This document shows, piece after piece, positions 1 to 6,626 of a stretch of 17,569 bases of DNA. The position numbers and the translations under genes were made by a program. A model generated the notes under the pieces. It was given only the letters and a program-made list of their open reading frames with translations. It had not been told where the DNA came from and did not search any database. Origin of the DNA: Chloroflexota bacterium (GTDB lineage: Bacteria > Chloroflexota > Dehalococcoidia > GIF9 > UBA5629). Within the stretch, counting starts at the first letter, position 1. Every line of letters starts with the position of its first letter. Location of the stretch: NCBI GenBank assembly GCA_016875975.1, contig VGOF01000007.1:1-17569 (forward strand), written 5' to 3'.

Positions 1-113
1 AGTGTATCCATAGCCTCCAACGTCGCCGCAATCACCCGTTCCTGACCCCTCCCCACATCTGGAACCATCAACGGCGGATGTGGCACAATGCAACCAAATA
101 CTATTCCTGCCAT
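1..113 (-). CDS. AmmeMemoRadiSam partner, LigB/Memo-type extradiol dioxygenase fold (N-terminus only, cut by window edge)
   Basis: The reverse strand from the ATG at 113 to base 1 is open for 37 codons plus two bases. It begins MAGIVFGCIVPHPPLMVPDV and continues into an amphipathic stretch rich in Ala, Glu and Arg. An opening beta-strand with the motif IVPHPP followed by a VPDVG-type turn is how LigB/Memo-fold proteins (class III extradiol dioxygenase superfamily) start; the His is a metal ligand in true dioxygenases. A GAGGT ribosome binding site lies about 6 bases before the ATG. The gene lies downstream of amrS on the same strand, and in AmmeMemoRadiSam loci a radical SAM enzyme sits beside Memo-like and AMMECR1 proteins, sometimes with LigB and AMMECR1 fused. 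Whether this is the Memo protein or a LigB-AMMECR1 fusion cannot be told, because the rest lies outside the window. The biochemical function of the system is not known to me. Confidence 0.72.
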   Translation of the reverse strand, partial: MAGIVFGCIVPHPPLMVPDVGRGQERVIAATLEAMDT

Positions 114-146
114 GACCTACCTCTTCAACTTGACTAGCAACCCATC

Positions 147-235
147 TGTCATTGCGAGGAGCCTCGACCAGTCGGGGCGACGTGGCAATCTCGCTTCTGT
201 GGGCACGAGACTGCCGCGCTTCGCTCGCAGTGACA
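147..235. repeat. Dispersed hairpin repeat, family A copy 1
   Basis: The element opens with TGTCATTGCGAG and closes with CTCGCAGTGACA, so its ends are inverted repeats with one mismatch. Inside are the arm GCCTCGAC/GTCGGGGC and the block GACGTGGCAATCTC shared with the other copies. It fills most of the gap between amrS and its downstream partner (114-246). Other copies are at 2805-2918, 4158-4260 and 11070-11164, with a half copy at 14489-14517. There is no coding sense; an open frame crossing it on the plus strand is antisense to amrS. Confidence 0.85.
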
Positions 236-246
236 GTTTGAGTTTT

Positions 247-1293
247 CTACCTCCTCAACTTAACTTCCCGCAGCATGGTTTTGACATTCAACTCCGAACC
301 ACAGAACTTACACTTCGAACCATCCAAACCAACCACCCTGGTGTGATATCCATGCCTTTCGAGCACCAGCTTGCCACAACAATAACAAATCGTATTCTCG
401 CTGCTGTGCCCGGGCACGTTCCCCAGGTAAACAAATCGCAGCCCCATCCTCTTACCCAAACTATAAGCCTTCTCCAGTGTCTCTATAGGCGTCGGCGGCA
501 GATGGGTCATGTCATGCTGCGGATAGAACCGGGTCACATGCCAGGGCGTAAGTTCACCCAACGAATCTCGCATCCAGCAGGCAATATCCTTAAGCTGCTC
601 ATCATCGTCATTCATGGTAGGCACTATGTTAGTCACCACCTCTACGTGCATCTCCCATTTCTCCTGCGCCCTCACCGCCACTTCCAGTATCCCACGCCAC
701 CTCGGAATGCCAGCGAGGTTCCGGTACAAGGCATCCGAAAATCCCTTGATATCCACCCTCCAGGCATCCAGGTAAGGCCCGATGGTGTCCAGCGCCTCGG
801 GCGTTAGATAGCCGTTGGTCACATATACCGTATAAAGCCCGCTCTCCTTGGCCAGCTTCGCCGAGTCCAGCGTGTACTCAAACCAGATGCTGGGTTCATT
901 ATACGTCCAGGAAATGCCGACACAGCCGCGCGCCTTCGCTGTCTTGATTGCGTCTTTAGGCAGCATTATCTGCGAGGCGCTAGCCATCTGGTGCGGCTCC
1001 TCCACGCAGGAAATCGTCCAGTTCTGACAGTGATGGCAGTGGAAATTGCATCCCCACGTTCCCAGTGAAAAACAGCCGGTCCCCGGGAAGAAGTGAAACA
1101 GCGGTTTCTTCTCTATGGGGTCTGCTGCCACTGATGACGCCTGGGCATAGTTCAACACATGGAGCACACCATCCACGTTCTGTCGCACCCGGCACACGCC
1201 ATATTTCCCCGGGTTAATCAGGCACCGCCACTGGCATACCTGGCACCGCACGCGCGACCCCGGGAGCTTCTCATAGAGCAACGCCTCTTGCAT
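247..1293 (-). CDS. amrS: AmmeMemoRadiSam system radical SAM enzyme AmrS
   Basis: A 348-residue protein of the pyruvate formate-lyase-activase-like radical SAM group. The 4Fe-4S motif CxxxCxxC is at Cys82, Cys86 and Cys89 (GCNFHCHHCQN). It is preceded by an N-terminal cysteine cluster (Cys17, Cys20, Cys24, Cys34) and followed by a zinc-ribbon-like C-terminus with two CxxC pairs (Cys303/306 and Cys328/331). The N-terminal MQEALLYEKL, the TYNEPSIWFEY block near 130-140 and VTNGYLTPEAL near 158-168 are typical of AmrS proteins. The start was set at the ATG at 1293: GGGAG lies 7-8 bases upstream, and homologs begin at this point. A further in-frame ATG at 1365 would add 24 residues that lack family character. 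The gene directly downstream starts like a LigB/Memo protein, which supports the system assignment. The family cleaves SAM through an iron-sulfur cluster; its substrate is unknown to me. Confidence 0.9.
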   Translation of the reverse strand: MQEALLYEKLPGSRVRCQVCQWRCLINPGKYGVCRVRQNVDGVLHVLNYAQASSVAADPIEKKPLFHFFPGTGCFSLGTWGCNFHCHHCQNWTISCVEEPHQMASASQIMLPKDAIKTAKARGCVGISWTYNEPSIWFEYTLDSAKLAKESGLYTVYVTNGYLTPEALDTIGPYLDAWRVDIKGFSDALYRNLAGIPRWRGILEVAVRAQEKWEMHVEVVTNIVPTMNDDDEQLKDIACWMRDSLGELTPWHVTRFYPQHDMTHLPPTPIETLEKAYSLGKRMGLRFVYLGNVPGHSSENTICYCCGKLVLERHGYHTRVVGLDGSKCKFCGSELNVKTMLREVKLRR

Positions 1294-1311
1294 CAACCAA
1301 CTCCCATGCGT

Positions 1312-1317
1312 ATTATA
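1312..1317 (-). promoter_or_regulatory. Candidate -10 box for amrS
   Basis: The reverse strand reads a perfect TATAAT here, placing the transcription start near 1305 and giving a very short leader that carries the GGGAG ribosome binding site. No good -35 box lies at 16-18 bases, so this call rests on the -10 match and its position alone. Confidence 0.35.
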
Positions 1318-1409
1318 ACAAAATCCCGAAACCAAAAAGATGGCAGCGTTCATCGTTGTAATCAATCAAAAAACATCGCTGTAATCGCCTGAAAATTTAC
1401 AATTTGGGA

Positions 1410-1454
1410 CATTTGAATTTTGATATTGTTTCGTATTTCGTGGTTAGAATTCGG
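1410..1454. repeat. AT-rich dispersed repeat, family C copy 1 (reverse orientation)
   Basis: Read on the reverse strand, this stretch carries CGAAATACGAAAC, a short AT-rich spacer, then CAAAATTCAAATG. The copy at 2712-2763 has CGAAGCACGAAAC and ACAAATTCAAATG in the same order. It lies in the 253-base gap between the divergent amrS and acyl-CoA dehydrogenase genes. No open frame or RNA gene is visible in it. Confidence 0.55.
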
Positions 1455-1477
1455 GGTTTATTATCAAGTGCGTTGTG

Positions 1478-1507
1478 TAGACAAGCTCTTTCGGCTTGGT
1501 CTAGAAT
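1478..1507 (+). promoter_or_regulatory. Candidate promoter of the first acyl-CoA dehydrogenase
   Basis: TAGACA (1478-1483) and TAGAAT (1502-1507) are 18 bases apart, each one base off the sigma-70 consensus. The predicted start near 1514 leaves a leader of about 33 bases with a purine-rich ribosome binding site (GGAAGAGG) ahead of the ATG. An imperfect dyad, TAGAC-AAGC with GCTT-g-GTCTA, spans both boxes (1478-1503) and could be a repressor site. Confidence 0.5.
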
Positions 1508-1546
1508 AAGCCGCTACATCGACAATATATATAAAGGAAGAGGACC

Positions 1547-2701
1547 ATGAAACTTGACTACACTGATGAGCAAGTGATGTTCCGCAACATGGCCAGGGAA
1601 TTTGCCGAAAGGGAAATCCTGCCGGTAGCCTCAGAGGACGACCAGAACAGGCACTTCAGGCACGAGATTGTGCAGAAAATGGGCGCACTCGGCTTGATGG
1701 GAGCGCCGGTTCCTCAGGAGTATGGCGGACTGGGAACCGACTACCTGACCTATGCGCTCATCTGCGAGGAAATCGCCCGAGCCTCGGCATCCGTGTTCAC
1801 CACGCTCACCGTACAGGTCTCTGTCTTCCAGGTTCCCATTCTCAAGTGGGGCAATGAACAGCTAAAAAAGAAATACCTCCCCCGTACCGCCAAAGCCGAA
1901 CTGATAGGTTGCTTCGGCCTCACTGAACCCAATATCGGCAGCGATGCCGCCGGCCTGGAGACCACCGCCACACGCCAGGGCAATATGTGGGTGCTCGACG
2001 GCGCCAAGATGTGGATTACCAACGGTGGTGTAGCTGGACTGGCCATAATCGCCGCCCAGACAGATAAGTCCAAGCGGCACCGCGGCATTACCGCCTTCCT
2101 GGTGGAGCAGGGTACGCCCGGCTTCTCCAGCAGAGACATCCAGGGAAAGCTGGGGCTTCACGCCTCAAACACCGCCGAGCTCATTCTCCAGGGCTGCAAA
2201 GTGCCGGAGGAGAATATCCTGGGACAGGTGGGCGATGGCTTCAAGATAGCCATGACCGCGCTGGACAGCGGCAGAATCAGCATCGGCGCCGGCTGCGTGG
2301 GACTGGCTCAAGCCTGTGTGGACGCCGCCGCCAAGTACGCCCAGGAACGTATTCAGTTCGGCAAACCCATCGTCAGCTTCCAGCTTGTCCAGGAAATGCT
2401 GGTTGACATGATTGTTGAAACCGAAGCAGCCAGACTACTGGTCCACCGAGCCGCATTCCTCAAGGACAAGGGGGAACACTTCACCAGGGAAGCTTCCATA
2501 GCCAAGTACTTCGCCGCCGAGGCAGCCCAGAGAGCCGCCGTCAAAGCAGTCAAAATACACGGCGGCTACGGCTATTCCAACGAATATCCGGTGGAACGCT
2601 ACTACCGTGACGTGATGGCCATGGTCCTCTACGAAGGCACGGCAGAGATACAAAAGCTGGTCATCGGCAGGGAATCCCTGGGCGTCTCCGCCTTTGTCTG
2701 A
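1547..2701 (+). CDS. Acyl-CoA dehydrogenase
   Basis: A 384-residue flavoenzyme of the acyl-CoA dehydrogenase family, full length for the short/medium-chain type. It oxidises an acyl-CoA to its 2-enoyl-CoA with FAD and passes electrons on, usually to electron-transfer flavoprotein. The flavin/substrate signature CFGLTEPNIGSDA is at 122-134, the WITNGG strand at 156-161, KYAQERIQFGKPI at 263-275, and the C-terminal LYEGTAEIQKL at 361-371. Glu363 in that block is the expected catalytic base. The start has GGAAGAGG 3 bases before the ATG. The substrate cannot be read from sequence. A second dehydrogenase of the same family follows in the same direction after a repeat-filled 282-base gap, suggesting successive or alternative acyl-CoA substrates. 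Confidence 0.95.
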   Translation: MKLDYTDEQVMFRNMAREFAEREILPVASEDDQNRHFRHEIVQKMGALGLMGAPVPQEYGGLGTDYLTYALICEEIARASASVFTTLTVQVSVFQVPILKWGNEQLKKKYLPRTAKAELIGCFGLTEPNIGSDAAGLETTATRQGNMWVLDGAKMWITNGGVAGLAIIAAQTDKSKRHRGITAFLVEQGTPGFSSRDIQGKLGLHASNTAELILQGCKVPEENILGQVGDGFKIAMTALDSGRISIGAGCVGLAQACVDAAAKYAQERIQFGKPIVSFQLVQEMLVDMIVETEAARLLVHRAAFLKDKGEHFTREASIAKYFAAEAAQRAAVKAVKIHGGYGYSNEYPVERYYRDVMAMVLYEGTAEIQKLVIGRESLGVSAFV

Positions 2702-2711
2702 GGGCATAAAT

Positions 2712-2763
2712 CCGAAGCACGAAACCCTAAATCCTAAACAAATTCAAATGAAGGAAATTCAAA
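2712..2763. repeat. AT-rich dispersed repeat, family C copy 2
   Basis: Carries CGAAGCACGAAAC and then ACAAATTCAAATG, matching the reverse complement of 1410-1454, followed by a second AAATTCAAA. It begins about 10 bases after the stop codon of the first acyl-CoA dehydrogenase. No coding content. Confidence 0.55.
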
Positions 2764-2804
2764 CTCATACGTGAGGCTATTCGGAAATAACATTGTGAGA
2801 CTCC

Positions 2805-2918
2805 TGTCATTGCGAGTCCTTCGGCTGAAGGGCGAAGCAATCTCCGCTAGGCACAAGTATCTGCCTCGGCTGAGATCGCCACGTCGCCCCGATTGCGTCG
2901 GGACTCCTCGCGATGACA
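2805..2918. repeat. Dispersed hairpin repeat, family A copy 2
   Basis: It opens with TGTCATTGCGAG and closes with CTCGCGATGACA, inverted ends with one mismatch. Inside are GAAGCAATCTC on the left and GAGATCGCCACGTCGCCCCGA on the right, which pair across a spacer of about 25 bases. With 2712-2763 it accounts for most of the gap between the two acyl-CoA dehydrogenase genes (2702-2983). Confidence 0.88.
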
Positions 2919-2983
2919 ATTATTTTCTCGGACAGCCTCCGCAACCTCAACAGTCAACGCTATAAATCGGAGGAGGAGCAGAA

Positions 2984-4150
2984 ATGATTCTGGAACTTAA
3001 CGAAGCCCAAAAGATACTCAAAAAGAATGCCCGTGATTTCCTGGAGCGAGAGATAATCCCTATCGCCGATGAATACGACCGCAAATACCACCCCATGCCT
3101 AAGGATGTGGCGCTGCAGTTGCTCCATAAGCTCCATCCACTGGGTTATATCGGTGCCACACTGCCTCCAGAGCATGGCGGACAGGGTCTTGATTTTGTTT
3201 CCTTCGGCGTCCTGGCGGAAGAAGGAGCACGCGCCTACCTGAGCCTGGGCATGATAGCCATGATTCAGGACTCAGCCATAATGCCCATACTATCCCGAGA
3301 CGGCACCCCGGAACAGAGGGCAAAATATCTCCCCAAAATCATGTCGCTGGAAAACATCGCCTGTTTCTGCCTCACCGAGCCGGACGTTGGCTCTGGCGCC
3401 CGCGACCTCAAGACTACCGCCATACGTCACGGCGACCACTATATCCTCAATGGCACCAAGACCTGGATTACCAATGGCAGCATCGCCGATGTAGCCGTGG
3501 TCTTCGCCTCCACCGACCCAAGCAAAGGCGCCCGCGGCATATCTGGTTTCATAGTTGACAAAGCTGAATCGCCCTTTACCACCCGTGAGTTGCCCAAGCT
3601 GGGCTGTCGCTCCTGCCCCACCTCTGAGGTCACTTTCGAAGACTGCCGCATACCAGCAACTAACCTAATCGGCAGGGAAGGAGAAGCCTATTTAATAGCA
3701 CTGGCCGACCTGATGCAAATCAGGGTCTCGGCAGGCATGGCAGCAGTGGGACTGGCGCAGGCAGCTATCGATGCCTCCGTGAAGTACGCCAAAGAGAGGA
3801 AACAGTTCGGTCGGCCTATCGGCAGCTTCCAGCTCATCCAGGAGATGATTGCCGATATGGTAATAATCACCGAAGCCGCCCGCTTCATTTGCTTCCAGGC
3901 CTATTATCTGCTCAGCAAGGGACAGCCCTGCTTCAGGGAAGCTGCCATGGCCAAGGGCTTCAGCACCGAAATGGCTGTAGGAGTCACCTCTAAGGCTATA
4001 CAGGTCCACGGTGCCTACGGCATATCAGAGGAATATCCGGTGGAGCGATATTTCCGTGATGCCCGCACGCTCACCTTTCCCGATGGCTCCACCGAGATTC
4101 AAAAGCTCATCATCGGCCGCGAAATGCTGGGCATCTCCGCCTTTGCCTAA
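2984..4150 (+). CDS. Acyl-CoA dehydrogenase family protein with Asp at the catalytic Glu position
   Basis: A 388-residue acyl-CoA dehydrogenase homolog. Visible blocks are FCLTEPDVGSGAR (128-140, where most relatives have GSDA), WITNGS (161-166), KYAKERKQFGRPIGSFQLIQ (267-286) and YPVERYFRDA (351-360). In the C-terminal block where its neighbour has LYEGTAEIQ, this protein has FPDGSTEIQ (365-373), so Asp367 aligns with the catalytic Glu. Asp keeps a carboxylate but shortens the reach to the alpha-hydrogen, so a different substrate geometry or reaction is likely; loss of activity is the alternative. The start is set by a strong GGAGGAGG (2969-2976) 7 bases before the ATG. No convincing promoter of its own was seen, so it may be read through from the upstream gene. 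Confidence 0.93.
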   Translation: MILELNEAQKILKKNARDFLEREIIPIADEYDRKYHPMPKDVALQLLHKLHPLGYIGATLPPEHGGQGLDFVSFGVLAEEGARAYLSLGMIAMIQDSAIMPILSRDGTPEQRAKYLPKIMSLENIACFCLTEPDVGSGARDLKTTAIRHGDHYILNGTKTWITNGSIADVAVVFASTDPSKGARGISGFIVDKAESPFTTRELPKLGCRSCPTSEVTFEDCRIPATNLIGREGEAYLIALADLMQIRVSAGMAAVGLAQAAIDASVKYAKERKQFGRPIGSFQLIQEMIADMVIITEAARFICFQAYYLLSKGQPCFREAAMAKGFSTEMAVGVTSKAIQVHGAYGISEEYPVERYFRDARTLTFPDGSTEIQKLIIGREMLGISAFA

Positions 4151-4157
4151 CCCATCT

Positions 4158-4260
4158 CGTCATTGCGATTCCCAGCGCAGCGAGGGCGTGGCAATCTCTG
4201 CATGGCAGCAATACATGCCCAGGCCAAAATCGCCATGGCACTTCGTGCCTCGCGATGACA
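4158..4260. repeat. Dispersed hairpin repeat, family A copy 3
   Basis: Left end CGTCATTGCGA, right end TCGCGATGACA, with GGCAATCTC and AAATCGCCATGGC as inner arms. The left flank CCCATCT is shared with copy 1 (141-146), so homology extends slightly beyond the palindrome. It lies 8 bases after the second acyl-CoA dehydrogenase and directly ahead of the rplU promoter. An open frame running in from 4011 reads through it into rplU, but those residues are not part of L21. Confidence 0.85.
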
Positions 4261-4290
4261 ATCAGCATTGTGCCTGTAAAGGCATCAAAC

Positions 4291-4319
4291 TTGACACTAT
4301 TCAGCCTAATCTGTTAAAT
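4291..4319 (+). promoter_or_regulatory. Promoter of the rplU-rpmA-rpmE operon
   Basis: A perfect TTGACA (4291-4296) lies 17 bases ahead of TTAAAT (4314-4319). The predicted start near 4326 leaves a leader of only about 12 bases before the rplU ATG at 4338, with no clear Shine-Dalgarno sequence. Confidence 0.7.
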
Positions 4320-4337
4320 TATCATTCGCTTTTGAAC

Positions 4338-4703
4338 ATGACAGCAACGTACGCAATCATAGAAACCGGTGGCCAGCAACATAAAGTCAGCGCTGGACAG
4401 AAAGTAGACGTGGCCCACATGGGCATCGCTCAGGGCGAAGATGTCGAGCTGTCCAAAGTGCTGCTGGTTGCCGATGGTAAAGATACCTTAATCGGCAGCC
4501 CCACCGTTAATGGCGCAAAGGTCATCGCCACTAGCCTCGGCGAGATAAAGGGCGATAAGATAATCGTCTTCAGGTACAAGAACAAGGTGCGCTATCGCCG
4601 CAAGACGGGCCACAGGCAACTATATACCAGGCTGCAGATTAAAGAGATAGTCAAACCCACCAGCAAGCCCCACAAGGAAAAGGTGGCAGGAGGTGATAGC
4701 TAA
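4338..4703 (+). CDS. rplU: 50S ribosomal protein L21
   Basis: A 121-residue L21, a 23S rRNA-binding protein of the large subunit. The N-terminal YAIIETGGQQHKV and the RNA-binding segment KVRYRRKTGHRQLYT near 81-95 are diagnostic, and the tail is basic as usual. The open frame continues 109 codons upstream, but that part reads through the end of the acyl-CoA dehydrogenase gene and a family A repeat. The ATG at 4338 is chosen because the protein begins there in the family and because the promoter lies at 4291-4319. The stop overlaps the rpmA start by one base (TAATG), so the two are translationally coupled, in the conserved L21-L27 order. Confidence 0.97.
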   Translation: MTATYAIIETGGQQHKVSAGQKVDVAHMGIAQGEDVELSKVLLVADGKDTLIGSPTVNGAKVIATSLGEIKGDKIIVFRYKNKVRYRRKTGHRQLYTRLQIKEIVKPTSKPHKEKVAGGDS

Positions 4704-4957
4704 TGGCACATAAAAAAGGTGGTGGCAGCACACGATGTGGGCGCGATAGCAAATCCAAGCGCCTGGGCGTCAAAAGATACAGCGGCCAGCAGGTGCTTGC
4801 TGGAACCATACTGGTCCGCCAGCGCGGTACTCGAATTCACCCAGGCAACAATGTGGGCGTAGGCAAAGACCATACCCTGTTTGCCCTCATCAACGGTACA
4901 GTTAAATACGAACCCACAGCAAAGAGCAAGAGAAAGGTCAGCGTTTACGCCGACTAA
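4703..4957 (+). CDS. rpmA: 50S ribosomal protein L27
   Basis: An 84-residue L27. It starts directly with MAHKKGGGST, the flexible N-terminus that reaches towards the peptidyl-transferase centre, so it lacks the cleaved leader found in many Firmicutes. The blocks SKRLGVKRYSGQQV (18-31) and RQRGTRIHPGNNVG (39-52) are family-typical. An AGGAGG ribosome binding site lies inside the end of rplU, and the start overlaps the rplU stop. The third gene, rpmE, begins 4 bases after the stop. Confidence 0.98.
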   Translation: MAHKKGGGSTRCGRDSKSKRLGVKRYSGQQVLAGTILVRQRGTRIHPGNNVGVGKDHTLFALINGTVKYEPTAKSKRKVSVYAD

Positions 4958-4961
4958 CATC

Positions 4962-5168
4962 ATGAGAGAAAAAATCCATCCCAAGTACTACCATGATGCC
5001 AGGGTTGTCTGCTCCTGCGGCAACACCTTAACTACCGGCTCCACCAAGAAGGAGTTGAGGGTGGAGCTTTGCAGCAAGTGCCATCCCTTCTACACCGGCG
5101 AACAAAGGATAGTAGATACCGCCGGTAGAGTCGAGCGCTTCAAACGCAAGTACAAGCTGGAGAAATAG
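4962..5168 (+). CDS. rpmE: 50S ribosomal protein L31 (zinc-binding form)
   Basis: A 68-residue L31. It carries four cysteines in the pattern CSC (residues 17-19 region) and CSKC, marking the zinc-containing C+ form. The block CHPFYTGEQRIVDTAGRVERF is the family hallmark. The start is the ATG at 4962, 4 bases after the rpmA stop; a longer open frame that begins inside rpmA is not used. It is the last gene of the L21-L27-L31 operon and is followed by a rho-independent terminator. Confidence 0.97.
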   Translation: MREKIHPKYYHDARVVCSCGNTLTTGSTKKELRVELCSKCHPFYTGEQRIVDTAGRVERFKRKYKLEK

Positions 5169-5188
5169 TTCAACGCTGAAACGAAGAT

Positions 5189-5216
5189 AAGGAGCGGCTG
5201 AACCCCGCTCCTTTTT
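5189..5216 (+). terminator. Rho-independent terminator of the ribosomal protein operon
   Basis: The stem AAGGAGCGG/CCGCTCCTT (9 bp) with a short loop is followed by a T-rich run (TTTTTGTTT). It starts 20 bases after the rpmE stop. This is the clearest intrinsic terminator in the window. Confidence 0.9.
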
Positions 5217-5233
5217 GTTTCCGCACCTAGTAC

Positions 5234-5289
5234 TGTAGGGACAGACCTTCAGGTCTGTCCGCGGACAGGTCTAAAGACCCGTCCCTACA
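5234..5289. repeat. Dispersed hairpin repeat, family B, full copy
   Basis: The outer ends TGTAGGGAC and GTCCCTACA are perfect 9-base inverted repeats. Inside are two hairpins: GGACAGACCT-TC-AGGTCTGTCC (5239-5260, perfect 10 bp) and GGACAGGTCT with ACCCGTCC (5263-5282, imperfect). A half copy lies at 6627-6653. It sits between the rpmE terminator and the DUF1385 gene and ends 11 bases before that gene's ATG, so any promoter for that gene must overlap it. Confidence 0.85.
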
Positions 5290-5300
5290 TTGTCGGCACC

Positions 5301-6209
5301 ATGTCAAAACAGAAACCTTTCTACTATGGAGGGCAGGCGCTTATCGAAGGCGTGATGATGCGCGGGCGGGAGCATATGGCCATGGCCGTGCGCAAGCCCG
5401 ATGGCCAACTGGAGATAATCAGCGAGCCGCTATCCAGCATCTATAAAGGCAAGCTACGTGAAACGCCTTTCGCCAGAGGCGTAATCATGCTTATAGAAAC
5501 CCTGATTCTGGGCATCCAGACCATGCTCCGCTCTGCCCAGATTGCCACCTCGGAAGAAGGTGAGAAAGACATCCCGCCAGCAGCACTCTGGAGCAGCGTG
5601 GCTATAGCTCTTGCCTTTGCCATCGCCCTGTTCTTCGTCGGCCCATTGCTGCTTACTCACTATGCTATCGACCCCTTCGTAACCTCAGCCCTGGTCAGCA
5701 ACCTCATCGAGGGCTTGATACGCATAGGAATTTTCATCGCCTACCTGAAGCTCATAGGCCTGATGCCGGATATCAGGCGGGTCTTCGCCTACCACGGCGC
5801 TGAGCACAAGGTAGTGAACTCTTACGAGGCAGGCGAGCCCTTAGAACTGGAATCGGCCAGAAAATACCCCACCGCCCATGCCCGCTGCGGCACCAGCTTC
5901 ACGCTGGCAGTGCTGGTGATAGCCATCATCGTCTTCGCCCTGCTGGGCCGACCCAACATCTGGCTCAGCATCGCCTCGCGTATCGTCCTCATCCCGGTCA
6001 TCGCCGCATTTGGCTATGAATTCGTGCGTTTCGGCGGGACACACGGCAAAAACCCTGTAGTGCGCCTCTTTCTTGGCCCCGGCTTGTGGCTACAGGCCAT
6101 GACCACCAGGGAACCCGACGATAGCCAACTCGAAGCAGCTATAGTCGCCTTGAACAGAGTAATTGAAGCCGACACAGGTGAAACAGCTCAGGAGTCCCCC
6201 TCCCTCTAA
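5301..6209 (+). CDS. DUF1385 family membrane protein (YqhQ-like)
   Basis: A 302-residue protein with the conserved opening GGQALIEGVMMRG (10-22), about four membrane segments (near 97-119, 131-154, 199-217 and 222-243), the invariant-looking HGAEHK (165-170), the HARCGTSF block (193-200), and a C-terminal EPDDSQLEAAIVAL (271-284). These identify DUF1385; its function is not established. In many bacteria it is encoded by rpmE and prfA, and here it follows rpmE, although a terminator and a family B repeat lie between. No good Shine-Dalgarno sequence is visible. The final four codons (SPSL) and the stop lie within a dispersed repeat (6195-6232), so the C-terminus has been reshaped by that element. 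Confidence 0.9.
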   Translation: MSKQKPFYYGGQALIEGVMMRGREHMAMAVRKPDGQLEIISEPLSSIYKGKLRETPFARGVIMLIETLILGIQTMLRSAQIATSEEGEKDIPPAALWSSVAIALAFAIALFFVGPLLLTHYAIDPFVTSALVSNLIEGLIRIGIFIAYLKLIGLMPDIRRVFAYHGAEHKVVNSYEAGEPLELESARKYPTAHARCGTSFTLAVLVIAIIVFALLGRPNIWLSIASRIVLIPVIAAFGYEFVRFGGTHGKNPVVRLFLGPGLWLQAMTTREPDDSQLEAAIVALNRVIEADTGETAQESPSL

Positions 6210-6232
6210 CTCTCTCCCGCCAGGGTGAGGGA
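6195..6232. repeat. GC-rich dispersed repeat, family D copy 1, overlapping a gene end
   Basis: The segment reads TCCCCCTCCCTCT, then AACT, then CTCCCGCCAGGG and a GAGGGAG arm. CTCCCTC on the left can pair with GAGGGAG on the right. The copy at 14444-14480 matches nearly base for base. It begins inside the last codons of the DUF1385 gene and ends in the convergent gap before hisI. Confidence 0.75.
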
Positions 6233-6286
6233 GAATACCAAAATCCCCTCTCCCTTGACGGGAAAGGGCCGGTATGAGCGGGAAAA

Positions 6287-6607
6287 CTACTCCAAATCTT
6301 CCCTCTTGAACTCCTGAAAGAAGCAGCTACGCTCTCCGGTGTGGCAGGTCGGACCAGCAGGGTTAGCCTTTACCAGGATGGCATCGCCATCGCAGTCTTT
6401 GGCTAAGGAGACCACTTTCAGCACATTGCCCGAGGTCTCTCCCTTGTGCCACAGCTCCTGCCGGCTGCGACTATAGAACCAGACTTCGCCGGTTTCTAGC
6501 GTACGTCTCAGGGCCTCTTCATTGGCGTAGCCCAGCATCAACACGTCGCCGCTCTCAGCATCCTGCACTATCACCGGTATTAACCCTTTGTCATCAAACT
6601 TCAACAT
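6287..6607 (-). CDS. hisI: Phosphoribosyl-AMP cyclohydrolase
   Basis: A 106-residue HisI. It opens the purine ring of phosphoribosyl-AMP in the third step of histidine synthesis. The metal sites are visible: DCDGDA at 71-76 (magnesium side) and the zinc cysteines Cys72, Cys88 and Cys95 (PTCHTGERSC). VLMLGYANEEAL (22-33) and WHKGETSGN (53-61) are family blocks. It is the stand-alone form with no HisE domain. The ATG at 6607 is chosen because homologs start at this point; an in-frame ATG at 6667 would add 20 residues encoded by a family B repeat. It lies downstream of the peptidase and hisA genes on the same strand. Confidence 0.95.
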   Translation of the reverse strand: MLKFDDKGLIPVIVQDAESGDVLMLGYANEEALRRTLETGEVWFYSRSRQELWHKGETSGNVLKVVSLAKDCDGDAILVKANPAGPTCHTGERSCFFQEFKREDLE

Positions 6608-6626
6608 TTCATCACCACGCACTTTC

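Noticed and set aside
88..807. A 239-residue open frame on the plus strand
   Set aside because: It is antisense to amrS, crosses a family A repeat and has no recognisable protein features or ribosome binding site.
1294..1365. Upstream in-frame start for amrS
   Set aside because: A GGGAG ribosome binding site and the conserved N-terminus both favour 1293; the extra residues have no family character and the -10 box would lie inside them.
4011..4337. Long in-frame N-terminal extension of L21
   Set aside because: It reads through the antisense-like end of the acyl-CoA dehydrogenase gene and a family A repeat; the L21 family starts at 4338 and a promoter lies at 4291-4319.
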